Part shown: positions 26,812-38,520 of the stretch, piece by piece
Layout of the letters: each line of letters opens with the position of its first letter
Position numbering within the stretch: the stretch's first letter is position 1
NCBI GenBank assembly: GCA_964304625.1
Contig: OZ199840.1
Coordinates: forward strand, 7,688,001 to 7,752,000
DNA length: 64,000 nt
Reading direction: 5' to 3'
From: Kudoa neothunni
Lineage: Eukaryota; Cnidaria
The notes under the pieces: generated by a model
Told to the model about the DNA's origin: nothing
Seen by the model: only the letters and a program-made list of their open reading frames with translations
Databases searched by the model: none
Position numbers and translations under genes: made by a program

Positions 26812-27270
26812 CGACAGGGTGTCAGAATATTAGACCGCGAATCCTGTGGTCACAAGTTCGTATCTGGCTACAGTCAGACACCGCTTCTGCGCTGTGGGTC
26901 CTCATTTCATAACGAAAGTTACTGTTAGATTTTAAGCTAATTATGCGTGAGGTGAACTTGTAGTTATAATTCAATCCAGTTCAGTTAGGAGAGACGGATT
27001 GGACATTTGAATCGTTGGAGACCTAATAGGTAATAAAGTATGTTGCGAACCCCACAGAGCCAATGCACCTGCGAAGTTGAAGGGGTGATCGGTCTACGAT
27101 GAGGATGCTAAGTTGGATAAACTTCGATACCACCCTATAAAGATAAGATAAGACAGGACAAGGCGAGGGTTACACAATTCACTGTGTTGTCTGCAGTGCT
27201 TATAGGCTTATAGAGTCGACCTGACTGGCCACAATTCCGCGGCTTAATATATTGAGCTAGGGTGTTAAGT
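26812..27270 (+). mobile_element. tRNA-derived SINE (copy B), diverged
   Basis: This copy has the same internal order as copies A and C: a tRNA-like head (GTGGTCACAAGTTCGTATC resembling box B), a CTTCTGCGCTGTGGGTC segment, a TTTGAATCGTTGGAGACC segment, then CACAGAGCCAATGCACC and CCCTATAAAGATAAGATAAG. It is clearly more diverged than copies A and C and its 3' tail is eroded, so it is probably older. Confidence 0.6.
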
Positions 27271-29569
27271 TTTTCAAAATAACACATCTTACTGAGATAT
27301 TTTTCGAAACTCAGACAACATACCAAGCCGGTTTTCACTAGATTGGGTTAAATATGGAACCTTTTAATAAGTTATAGAATAAAAGAAGCTCTAATGGCCT
27401 GATACTTTTGATATCGTCTTATTGTTTATTTAGGAAAACTTTATTTATTGATTTTTAACTTAAATATCTAAATTGCCGTTTGTGTGTTTAAATATTTCCA
27501 TCTAAAGAAGAATATTTTTGAAATATTCGGAGTATTATTTTGTTGTTAAAATTAAGTAAAAATTTTAATCCATCCGGTTTCATCAAAAATATTTGAGTCT
27601 TTTATCTGTATGAATACGCCTAGTATTGCCAAAGCAAACAGATTTTTTAAAAAATATTCATTCATTACAACTGTTAGAATAAACAAAAAATAATGTTAAA
27701 TAATCTATAAATGAAGAAACATATTCAATATTTCTCTTAAATTACATTCGTTGGGTTTAAAACCCCTAAAACGTGAACCTTAGCGAATGTCTCGTATGTT
27801 ATGCAAGTTCGGCCAACTTTAATGAACTATTATTATGAAATATTAAACTTTGCATACTGAAAACTGATAAAGTGATTTAATTAATTTATAAAATTTGAAA
27901 AAAATGATTAATTTTTAATGGAAACAAGATTTTACTAATCAATTTGTAAAAGAACCAATTGAGGTGACTTAATCATTATACTTCAAAGCAAAATGACCAT
28001 GGAGGGTCTTCTAAGTAACTGTACCTATTGGCTGATGAAGTTTTGAGGCGTATGTATAATTACTCATTTTAATAGAAAGTTTTTTTTGCATTACTCTTAA
28101 CTAATAAGTTATGTTACCATAACATGTAGGATTTATTGTTAATTTCGTTTAAAAACACCATATTGTATGAATAATTTTACTTCTAATATCCAAGTTATCT
28201 ACATGGTCATAATCTGAATTAAATGGAAACTATTTAAAACCCTAATTTTATTCTTAGAAATATTGATAAATCAACACCTTAATAAATTTGTTTAAAATAA
28301 TTGAGTCAAATCTAATGTAACCGGAGAATAAAGTGGGTACATGAAAAATTGAGTTCATTATTATCCTAGATGATTTTCGTCGATTGATTGATAGAGCCGA
28401 GATGATAATTAATCTATTTATACATGACCAAATTAACATTATTAATCTTATATGGATGGCGCCTGAGGAAATAAACTCACAATAAACTGAAAACTAATGC
28501 GTTTAATTCTTCTTAAATATAAAATTGGCCTTAAATAAGTTAAATACATATTATTTTTAATACTTAAATTAAAAAATTCATATATTAAACGGTTATATTT
28601 ATCTATAGAGAAATTATTTTATTTCTATTTGTAAAAAATAAAATAACTCCTAATTATTAATTTACGCTATTTTCATATATTATCAAAAAATTAACACCTT
28701 ATTATTTATTCTATTTGTGTATTTTAGATGCTTTTGGCCGCCTGGATACCTACATAAACGTATTTGTTTGCTGTAATTATGTAATGATATTTGCCACAGT
28801 TTTTATACTAAATTTAATTTTTACGCATAAATTCAAAATGGTGGACATTATCTCAGATAAGTTCATGCAATGTTTAGGATGCAAAAATAATACGAGCTTT
28901 AAACTCTTAAAGACTTTGTTGCTCTCAGAACTAGAATATATCCTTTCTAGTTCATTCCCATTCCACAGATCAAAACGACCCATCAATTGAGTGGAAACAC
29001 TATGAGTTTATTTCCACCAAATTTGTGGTTGAATCGGGAAGGAAAAAAATTTCCGTCTAATTTGATAAATGTGAAAGTTAACGTACTATAAAGTTTATAA
29101 AAAAACACTAAAAAGCATAAGAGGTAATAACAACTAGAAAAAAGTCCAAGGAGAGGAAACAACATTTCACATTTAATCAAGTCCTCATTAGCACCGCAGA
29201 ATAACCGCCAAATCAATTATTCGGAATAATTTTATGATAAAAATATCTCAATTGAGATATAATAGTTTACAGCGCTTATTTTTAGCTTTTGTAAAAAAGA
29301 ACAATTAATTAAAAAATATTAATATCAAAATAAAAAAAATCTAGCTGAAGAAAAACAAAATGACGAACGAATAAACCTAACTTAAAAACTGACCGACAAT
29401 CTGCCCAAAAAAGATCAAATAAAAAAAACTTAGACACAGATTAAACAATTTATATAATCAGGAGTAATTAAAAATATTCTTCATATTAAAATAATTTCTA
29501 GCGACAACTTTTACCAACATTATAAGCAGAATGTGTAGACGTGGATTGGCGGCGACCAGGCGGTATTAT
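27271..29569. other. Intergenic, no recognisable gene
   Basis: The stretch is AT-rich. An open frame at 28715-28990 (plus, about 91 codons, with a hydrophobic segment near its start) overlaps another at 28777-28986 on the minus strand. Neither resembles a family I know, and neither has supporting flanking exons. The last 300 bases before 29570 are downstream of the light-chain gene and presumably include its 3' UTR. Confidence 0.4.
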
Positions 29570-30139
29570 TTATTCGACTTCTTCCTCATTTCCGCGAGTA
29601 ATCGCTCTAGCATATTTCGCATACATAATATTACCAGCCGAATCATGAGGGGCTAGTTGGATAGCCAAATCCATCTCTTCGGGATTGAATCTATCGCCCA
29701 TAGTGGTGAGATAATGTCTGAATGTTTCCTCGGAAATATAACCAAGATTATCCATGTCCATGCAAGCGAAAGCATTTTTTATAACATCCTCTGGGTCGGT
29801 TCCATTAAGACGTTCACCAAATAGTGTAAGATACATAGTAAAATTGATTGGTCCAGGAGCGTCGGACAACATTTTTTCTAATTCAGGATCAGTTGCTTCT
29901 TTACCCAGATTCGCATACATATCTCGAAGATCATCCTACAAATAAGAAATATACGCGGTGATAACTGAAAAATGGCATTATCCAGCACATACTTTATCAA
30001 TAAAACCATCTCTGTTTTGGTCGGTTAAATTGAAGGCTTCTTTAAATTCTCTGATTTGAGCCTCATCAAACATAGCAAAAACATTTGATGTTGCTCGTTG
30101 AACACGTTTCTTAGCTCCTTTGGTTTTCTTACTGGACAT
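29570..30139 (-). CDS. MYL12/sqh-type: Non-muscle/smooth myosin regulatory light chain
   Basis: This EF-hand light chain binds the neck of myosin II and controls its ATPase and filament assembly. Exon 1 is 29993-30139 and exon 2 is 29570-29935, split by a 57-nt GT..AG intron. The CDS is 513 nt, giving 170 residues (family about 171). The phosphorylation site for MLCK/ROCK is present: [17 protein letters not shown], with the Thr-Ser pair equivalent to T18/S19. The first EF hand has an intact calcium loop, [12 protein letters not shown]. Then come [47 protein letters not shown] and an acidic end. The second half is more diverged from human than the first, with degenerate loops as is normal for the family. 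The gene appears intact and functional. Confidence 0.96.
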
Positions 30140-31879
30140 CTTAACTTTAATTACTGAAGATACGAATGTTAACGATAGGAATTAAGCTTAGATGAATATA
30201 CGAATTTTGATTGTTTAAATCTAAGACAAACATCATCATCAATTTTTTAATTTTTTGCTTAATATTTTACCTGGCGATAATAATTATTAATGCTGGATTG
30301 TTACGTGTACCCGCTTCAATCGAATTTATCGCTCAATTTCGTGTCATTTGTTAATACCATTTTTAATTATGATATGCAAATATTTACATCAATATAGCTA
30401 CTATGCTTTAATGCCAAATTAATTGGCCTAATTATTAATATTCAGTTGTGGGTGTGGTCTTTGGGTTGAGCTATTCTGTCGTATATTAGCTGAGGATTAT
30501 CCGAGAAAATCTATTATTTATGTGGCCCGTTATCAGTTTAGGATAATTCAGCGAACAAATCTAAACATATTTTCGTGATACTATATCCTTAAATTTAACC
30601 TATTTCATCTAGTCATTTCTTGATTTGATCCACTGTGTTAATACAACTATTAGCTATAACGCATATTGCGTGCAGCTTTTTCCATGAAACATTATTGGAA
30701 GTTATTTTACTGCATTAAGAAATTTGTGTAGATAACAAACTGTTGTCCACTTTGGTCTTTCTATACCGACAATTACCTCATATAAGAAACAACTGATAGA
30801 TGAGAATGCACTCAAGATAAAATTTTCTACCAACGTTTTGCATCATATAATGCTTAAGAGAAGATTAAAAAACTGGAAGTTAATTTTTACACGGTTTAAA
30901 AAACATAATCGTAATCTGGATTGGTGATCATACATTAAGATTATTACTTATACGTGAAGAAGCAATTACTTCTTAGTGAGATTATTATTTTAAGATTATA
31001 TCTTTCAAGATAAAATTATCGTGTAGGTTGAAAAGAATCGAATAATATGCTTTTAATTTCTGGTTTTGGATTAGTTACATATAGATTCGACAAAATCATG
31101 TCATCTTTTCTAACACCTGCCTGTACAGTTCACATCTAAAATACATTTTCCCAACAGAACATTTATCCACATTATTTAAACCTCCTCCTTACATATATAG
31201 CAAAATACATATAAAAATAATTAAAACGATATATTTTTTATATCAATTCATGTAGTCTATGTACAATTTATAACATACAACAGTTGGTGCAAATGTATAT
31301 AAATTTAGGAGAAGTTTAATAGAACTTAACAAACAACACCTACATAAGAAAAAATATATAAGATAAAAAAATTGGCAGAAAAACCCAAGATACTAACCTG
31401 TATTACATTTATAATCTAGAAGACATTTGGAAGTAAGGAATCAGACCAAGACTTAAGGTTATACATAGTTTTTAAAATTTTTAAACTTTGAGATTATAAA
31501 TAATATTCAAAGCTTTTATGAACGTATACTCAATCATGGAAATAATTAAAAATGTTTCTTCTGAAAATAGTTGAAAATAAAAATGTGCCTTCAACCATAG
31601 TATTACAGTAGTTCCACAATGTTCGACACAAAATACTGGCACTATATATTTTAATAAAACTTTTTTATGTATATAATTATAAAGTTATGTTAACGTCATT
31701 ATTTTTGAAAATGAATAATACAAATATTGCTATAGCGATGATGGTCATGGCAGACTTTACGTTAGTCGATAACTTCACACTTCCTATGTTTAATCTGCTA
31801 TTTTTATCTACCAATGTTCCCAAATAACGTTCCCTAATTTCCATTAATTTATTTTCGATCCAATTTTGAAGTATATATA
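30140..31879. other. Intergenic, no gene seen
   Basis: This is upstream of the light-chain gene. It is AT-rich, with no exon-like similarity, transposon ends or RNA gene that I can support. The light-chain promoter should lie in its first few hundred bases. Confidence 0.5.
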
Positions 31880-32395
31880 TTTTTTGTTTACATGATCCAA
31901 CCCCTGGCGCAACTTGTTAGGTTGTTAGGTTGTGAAGTTGGGATTGGTTAGGCCTTCTGCATTTACACTTTAGGCACCGCAGCGCCATATTAAGATGACT
32001 TGCGTTTATGCGGTATTGTGGGATTTAAACCCATTAAACATCATCGTTTCGGCGCAACCACCACCACCACCCCAATCATACCTTGGACTAACCCGGAATT
32101 AATCTGGGAAAGTCGTCTGAATGCGGGAGTCGGTTCCACAGAATCCCCTACCCCTACTGGGTTTTATTTCGTTCCTGTATCCCGGTGTTTATGGGTGCCC
32201 AAGATCTACCCTTCCGCCAGGTTCTCCTTCCAGCAGCAAGTAACATCACGATAAACCGAAGATACCTTCGATTACTACTGTCTTCTTACTCAATTTAGCA
32301 TAAAGAGTACAGAAACGCCCGGACTAGGCCTTGAACTCGCAATCTCCGGTATGGGAACCACACCTAACATTACTATGCCATATTGTCCTGGCCAA
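31880..32395 (-). mobile_element. tRNA-derived SINE (copy D), minus strand
   Basis: Read on the minus strand, it starts with a tRNA-like head whose box-B-like GAGTTCAAGGCC sits at about 32325-32340. It ends CAAGTTGCGCCAGGGGTTG followed by an A/T-rich tail, which matches the 3' end of copy C (AAGTTGCGCCAGGGGTTTTG). The 84-codon open frame at 32000-32254 lies inside it and is not a gene. Confidence 0.65.
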
Positions 32396-33379
32396 ATTTC
32401 GAAATATGTAAAAATGACACTAAGTGCTGTGCTGGATTCGGTTCGTTTCCTATAATGTTTGATTTTTAATATTAAAATATTTGAATTTGGACGATCAACT
32501 GTTAAAATACATTCTAAAATGGGATTGAAAACTGTGATTTTCGTTAGTACGCGATTTTTTAAATTAAATATACATAAAAGTTACAGAAAACAATGGAATA
32601 AATATACGCCAATTTATTAAAGATTAATTTTAAACATACGGTATTTCGCGATCAAATTACAAACTTTTTTGACATATTTAAATAAAAATTTATATTAAAC
32701 TTAAAAATGTATTTAATTACATGGTTTTATGGATTGAGAGTTAATAGTCTGATAAGTAAGGTTGGCTGGGTAGAACATGACAAAAATGTGTTTTATTAAT
32801 CTAGAATCAAAGTATTAACAAGGTTATTCCATAATGTTTAATGGGAAAATGTTAAAAACATATCATACATAACGGATAAAATTTTAAGAATTCTCAAGGA
32901 AAATTAATACCGCCTGCTCAATTTGATGAAATATCCAGTGAAGGTTCCAGCTCACCAAGTCGACAAATGAATGCTGGCATTATTGCATAAAAGAGATATC
33001 GAATGATTACCCTAAGGATAAGGGAACTGGTTATTCTTAACTACAAAATAATCGAATTTATTATATACACCAAATATTCTAATTGAGAAAAACCATTTTA
33101 AGAAGGTTTACACATCTCTTTCATAATACTCATAAATTAGATCATTATATTAAAGATCTACATACCAAATTTATATCTATAATTTTGGTAGTTTTTTATA
33201 AAATTGGAATGATTTTTTGTTTCTTAATTTTTGAATTGTATCATTCGTTGTGATATATTAAGTAAACGATTTAAACAAAAGTTATATAGTATCATTCTTG
33301 AGGTGGATACAATCCTTTAAATATATATAATTCTTTGCAAAATTAAAAATCCTCACTTCATTAAATAAGCAATGCCATT
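32396..33379. other. Intergenic, nothing recognised
   Basis: AT-rich DNA between a SINE and a transposase relic. I see no coding signal or terminal repeats. Confidence 0.4.
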
Positions 33380-34168
33380 AAAAACAAGGTGAGACACCAT
33401 GACAATGCAAAATCGCTGCATATTAGCGAATCAACCTGCAGTCGTATAATAAAAAGGGACAAACGAACAATTTCCCTAAATCGCTAAAGTGAGGAGATCA
33501 TCGTACCCTATTCAACGAGAAGAAAAAACGTTTTGCATCGTCACAGGTGGATGGCAGCTGTACAATTTCATTGAAAAATTTTTCGAAATTTATCAACTAA
33601 AAATATCAAGACAAACAATCAAAACAATATTAAATGAATTTCATACATCTCCAATAAAATATTTTTCGTTCCGGCTGAGAGAAATTTTCATTGGAATATT
33701 TTATCTCGTTTTGAGTATAATAAAATTTATTCATATTTATGGAATAATCTTTAATTACGTTAATGAATATATGATTATAGAGTCCACCTTCTCTGAAATC
33801 ATATTCATTGACAAATCAGAGTTTTCGCTGCCGATACGTCGCATTGACGGCGGATTTCCCTCTGATACATGAACAAACTTAAATGTGACATCGATAAGGT
33901 CGCAGAATATCTCACTACTGCCGGAATAAGTGGTAATAAATGTGGGATTTTAATGTTCATAAAGACGAAGTAAACTAAATGGTATTTTGCGAATTTTTAC
34001 AAAAATTTTGATAACTGATCTTCAAATTCAATTAAAAACGTAGTTTTAATGATGGATAATGAAAATTTTCACAAGGCAGAGCTCATACAATCTGTTGTAG
34101 AGAATAGTGGTCATAGATCATTATTGTTATCACCTTATTCTCCTTTTCTGATTCCCATTGAGGAATTA
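33380..34168 (+). mobile_element. Tc1/IS630-like transposase relic
   Basis: An open frame at 33489-33872 contains a helix-turn-helix-like KISRQTIKTILNEF. It then has IIFIDKSEFSLPIRRIDGG, the first catalytic region; the family has FIDESGFNLHLRRNRG, so the key E/D block is changed to DK. A second segment at about 34045-34165 has VVLMMDNENFHKAELIQSVV and LLLSPYSPFLIPIEELL, the conserved DN..H and PPYSP.LNPIE blocks. The two segments are in different frames. The reading is cut at about 34168, exactly where SINE copy C begins, and no continuation is seen beyond it. It is a plain DNA transposon, inactive. Confidence 0.8.
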
Positions 34169-34169
34169 T

Positions 34170-34605
34170 TAGCCGAGGTCGGATAGCATATCGTGTGACA
34201 CTCGGACTCATTACCATGAGGTAATGGGTTCGAATCCGCCGTTGGTCAGACTACTGCTTCCGTGTCGGTGGGTCTCTATCCCATATTTGGGAGCTGTGGT
34301 TAAAGTGTACGCTCGCTGTGAAATAGGGTGAGCTTGAATAGGAGTTTGAATCTCCGGAACCCATCGAAAGACAAGTAATTTGCAGTCCTCACAGAACCAA
34401 TGTCCTTAAAGAGATAGGGTTTAGGGTGATGGTCGCTCTGAGGCAAGGATGTTTAATGGGTCAAAGTCCCACACTACCGCATAAAGATAAGGGGCAGGGT
34501 TTCATGTTACGTCTTTCCGTGTCTAAAGCGTTAATGGAAGAGGTATGACCAAACAGAATTCCACAATCTAATAAGTTGCGCCAGGGGTTTTGCCTTGTAA
34601 AAAAA
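34170..34605 (+). mobile_element. tRNA-derived SINE (copy C), best preserved
   Basis: The head GCCGAGGTCGGATAGCATAT is followed by a perfect RNA polymerase III box B, GGTTCGAATCC, at 34227-34237. The body shares CCCACACTACCGCATAAAGATAAGGGGC with copy A, and the 3' end is GCGCCAGGGGTTTTGCC followed by an A run. It sits between the end of a Tc1/IS630-like relic and a piggyBac-family right end, so it inserted into existing repeats. Confidence 0.78.
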
Positions 34606-34793
34606 ACGTTGGAGGAAAAAAAATTTGGTTGTTAAGATATAATCCATATTCCACATCAAATTTTGTATGAATCTATTTTTTAAAATAATTTAGGAGAATA
34701 GATAAAATTTTAAGTATTTCAGATAATTATTAAATATTCTATGAACAAATTAAAATCCTTTTGGGATCTAAAGACCTCAAGCCTATTAGAGGG
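34606..34793. mobile_element. piggyBac-family MITE fragment (right end)
   Basis: This segment is closely similar to 48815-49004. Both carry TTGTTAAGATATAATCCAT and CAGATAATTATTAAATATT in the same order. It ends TATTAGAGGG immediately before TTAA (34794-34797), the piggyBac target. Its left part is missing, replaced by the SINE that ends at about 34605. Confidence 0.75.
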
Positions 34794-34859
34794 TTAAATT
34801 TCTAGATAATGGTTATTTTCGTGATGATTTAGGAAATTGCTTAAATAATTTCTAATCCT

Positions 34860-36060
34860 TAGGTTTGTAAATACGTATTCAAAATTCCCGTGTGGTGGAA
34901 GTACAGAAATAAATTTTGGAGAATGGGTTGTTGATGGAACTCAAAACAAATGTGTCGTATGCAAATAACATGTTTCCATCGGAATTTTGATCGTTTCTAA
35001 GTAATGAAAACTTCCTTTATGCAATCATTTTTCTAAAAATGGATCTAAATTATACAAAAACCAAACTTAAATTATGGCTTTATCAAAAAATCAGAAAAAT
35101 TACGCCGACAGTTCATCCATCATCGATTTTCAGGGCGCATGGTCTCTTTTTTACACAATGCAATTAAAAAAGAAAATGTATACTTCAGAAAATATTGATG
35201 AAATCATTAATTTAGGCTATAGGCATTTTTTCGATAACCTTGACTATACAAAATAAAGACTGTGCAGGATTTTGAGATTATGAAGAACTATTCAAAATGT
35301 TTTTGTGGCAGGTAAAATGTTTATAGTTAAAGGAGAAGAAGCTGACGATGGGTATCAATACCAATACAAAATCAATACTTATAGCAACTGTTTTCAAAAT
35401 TTTTACACTTCCATAATGGAACCTTTTTATTTCTATAGTTTTCGAATGACATCAATGACATGTGATGATATTCGAAAACACGTTAAACTTTCTTCTAATT
35501 AGACGAAAAATGATTGGAAAATCCCAATTATACATATTAAGGCATCTAAATGAGCGAACAATTTTCAAGGATTGGCGGAAAGGGTGTGATTGTACAAATA
35601 GATGAGATCTCCATATCCAAAAATGTTCTACGTTTGAATAATTCTTCGTAGCAAAAAAACCTAGATAAGAGGAGGAATGGAAGAAAATGGAAATTTGATT
35701 TTGTAGATAATTCAAAAGAGAAATAGGAATATTTTAGAATGGATTATTGTTAAAAAATTTTGTTAAAAACTAATTGGACTGATGGTTAGAAAGAATACAA
35801 CAATGTAAATAATGTAAGATTCGTTCATGGTACTGTTATTCTTTAAAGATTTGTTTATGCAGAAGGTATTCATATTAGAGAAATAGAAGTTATATTAAGA
35901 TTTTTAAAAGAAAGTATAGAAATGCACCAAATAAAGCCCCAGACAGAGTATCTAACTACGCGCCTGTTATTATGATACGGGAGAATAGAGCGGGGACAAT
36001 TAATACTGAGGCTTTAATTAGTTCAAATATTATTCCCCATTATCGGAGATTGTTTTCTCC
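34860..36060 (+). mobile_element. Merlin (ISXO2/IS1016-like) DNA transposon relic
   Basis: The plus strand has IIDFQGAWSLFYTMQLKKKM (about 35110), then FSRIGGKGVIVQIDEIS (about 35555-35610), the hallmark IGG..V.IDE block of ISXO2-like transposases. Next come NWTDG*KEYNNVNNVRFVHG (about 35770-35840), equivalent to the TDGW.GY block with the Trp codon now a stop, and FVYAEGIHIREIE (about 35852), equivalent to FVDP..GVHTQ.IE. Several frame changes and stops separate the blocks, so it is dead. A further segment, VIMIRENRAGTINTEALI (about 35965), resembles the part that normally lies between the IDE and TDGW blocks but is found after them. Terminal repeats were not found. Confidence 0.72.
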
Positions 36061-36490
36061 CAAACACAAACATTAACATTCGACTATGGTCATTATAAAA
36101 GAATTAAAAAAATTGATTAAATGAAATTCAAGATTATTCAAACATTTGGAAATTAGTCTCTAACTAAATAATACTTTATTCTCCAAGTAGAAACTGTACT
36201 TTCATGAAAAACACAATATTTTATGTCAAAATTATTCATCTTAAATTTTATATTATGAGTTGTAAAATTAAATATTTTTTTTACCAAAACGCATGCGAAT
36301 AAAGAGAAACGTTCTAAAATAATTTAAAAATCGCTAACCTATTCTATTAATAAATGAAAAAATATCAGGGTTTTTTGTTATTTATAGCGGCGAGTAGAAC
36401 ATTTATTTGGTTGTAGTTTATGTATTGGAATATAGCCATTACGAATAACAATCTAACAAAATATAAAAAAAAACTAGCAGGGTCATTTAA

Positions 36491-38520
36491 TTACATTAAA
36501 ATAAGGATTTGAACGCTTTGTTGTAAACATTGGCCAATAAAATTGGTAGAAGGTGTATTTGTTTGTAAACTACCAATTCTTGTGCTTTTGTATGTGACTT
36601 GGTTTGCTTTATTGCCAACTTTAAGTGAAATTTATTTCAAGAATATTTATTAATAAATTACCTTCAGACTCTAATTTAGCAGCTTCATCATTAGTTACAT
36701 TCATTGCTGGGCCTTTCAAAAATCTCACTAAAATAAATTTGGACATTATTGTAGTGAAGATAAAAAATTACTCATAATATTAATTTTATCGATAGCGTTA
36801 GACTGAGTTTCTTTCATGATTTTTCCTTTGAATAATTTGGTCACGTTCTTAATAAATTCCACTTTGAGGAATATTCTATATAATAATAATTTTTTAGATT
36901 TCATTTGTTCAATTATTTTTAAGAAGTTATAAATTTACTTGAGAGTTGAGGTGGACGGTGATTCTTCCATGATACAATATCTGTGGTAGACTTTGATGGT
37001 ATCAGCATAAGGAGCTCCTCTAGTTGTGGTTTCAGTTAGTAGATCTTTATGGTTTTTGGAATTTTCAGTGCCTAATTCGGTCTAAAAAATTCAAATTAAG
37101 TGCCATTCAAGAATTTTATTATTATTATTATTATTTGAAATAAAACATGATTAATTATATTGTTTATGCGGATAAGGGTTACTCTTTAGGAATTTTTTTA
37201 TTCAAAAAGAAGCGCTACAAAATAAAAAATTACTATGGTTCCTTGAACATATACTGGTTTTCCCATGTAAGCTTTTAGTACACTGTAGGAAACCTCTATG
37301 AAGTTGTGGCCGTTTTCATTTTTGTTTTGTTGCGATTCGATTTTGTAATCTACATTGTAAATTAGACAATTACAATAAATAATAAAAATCTATACCTGCT
37401 ATATTTTGTAGTTGTTTGCAATTATCTAAAAAAGTGGAGTTTGGATCCATAAAAAATGCTTTGAATTCATCGGGAGTGAAATTAATTTTCTAAACAAATA
37501 TTTTTAAATTAATCTTAACGATGAAGTTCGATAAGAATTTGAGTGCAGTCGATATTTTAAGGCATATAAGCGGCACCCAAAATATCTTATGATATGTATC
37601 ATTACATCATCGATAATTTTTTCACCATCATACTCACAGGAAGCGAGTGTTGGCAACCTACATATTATTAGTCGAATCACATAAAGTAAATATGCATACT
37701 TGGCCGCAGTAGTTTCAACTGATGAGCAAGCAATATGATTTTTAACGTTATCTAACGCCTTTGACGGAAGTGTGCCAGAACTAGTAATAAAAATCATAGA
37801 ATCAGCTCAGCCAAACATAATAAGTTTACAACACATCATGTTGCTTTATTTCCGGTATACAATTTGTGGATTTGGACATATTATTATGGAAATCGTTAGA
37901 AGAATCTTCACCGAGCGGTGGAATGCAGTCATCGCTTTTATGACAAAAAGTTACAGCGTTCTACAAAATTTTTAATAGCAGTAACAAAAAAAGTTCTATA
38001 AGAATCGAAAATAAGTACCTTGTCGCTGTACTTTTCAACAGCTTCAGAGAGAAATGTAAAGGATTTGCTTCGATTTAGGAAAGAGAAAAAATGCGCCTAC
38101 ATCTCAATATCACAATAACAATTAATAGGGGATTTTCTTTAAAAGCTCATACACTACATTCGGTAGACGATTCATCATCATATACAATTTTAATTCCACT
38201 TGCTGTTTTGACTATACTTTTTATATTTGTGTATGTGATTCTGATTTTCTAGAAAAAAAATGATTTCGGGGAATATCAAACAAAAATTACAGTTTTAAAA
38301 ACTTTTAATGATGGTAGAAAATATAACGCTTGATTGGTGAGATAAAGTTTCCCCAACATAATAATGTCGTCATTTATTGAACACCTGAATTCTAAAATGA
38401 AAATATAATTAAAAAATATAATTTTATTAAAGTACCTTTTATTGCAATTTCGTTATCACTAATTTCAGTAGGAAAACATAAATTTAATCTGGATTCTTTA
38501 CTTATTGACATCATATCCAT
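36491..38520 (-). CDS. GRAM-VASt domain protein (Aster/GRAMD1-like lipid transporter)
   Basis: Aster/GRAMD1 proteins move sterol between plasma membrane and ER; GRAM senses the membrane and VASt holds the sterol. Thirteen exons in 5' to 3' order: 38436-38520, 38291-38391, 38153-38248, 38019-38096, 37830-37960, 37700-37780, 37606-37657, 37396-37489, 37234-37349, 36939-37081, 36772-36875, 36662-36727, 36491-36618. All have GT..AG introns of about 43-150 nt, and the total of 1275 nt closes in frame (424 residues). GRAM is at about residues 9-120 (LGKLYLTNQALYFLPS, AHFFSFLNRSKSF). VASt is at about 205-370 (KINFTPDEFKAFF, ENGHNFIEVSYSVLKAY, RGAPYADTIKVYHRYCI). The residue after each splice fits the family alignment. 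No C-terminal membrane segment follows VASt, unlike typical GRAMD1. A splice acceptor-like TTCAG directly precedes the ATG, so an upstream exon is possible. Confidence 0.82.

Noticed and set aside
28715-28990. 91-codon open frame with a hydrophobic stretch
   Set aside because: No recognised similarity, an equally long overlapping frame on the other strand, and no neighbouring exon. Not enough to call a gene.
32000-32254. 84-codon plus-strand open frame
   Set aside because: It lies wholly in a SINE in the antisense direction and has SINE-like composition.
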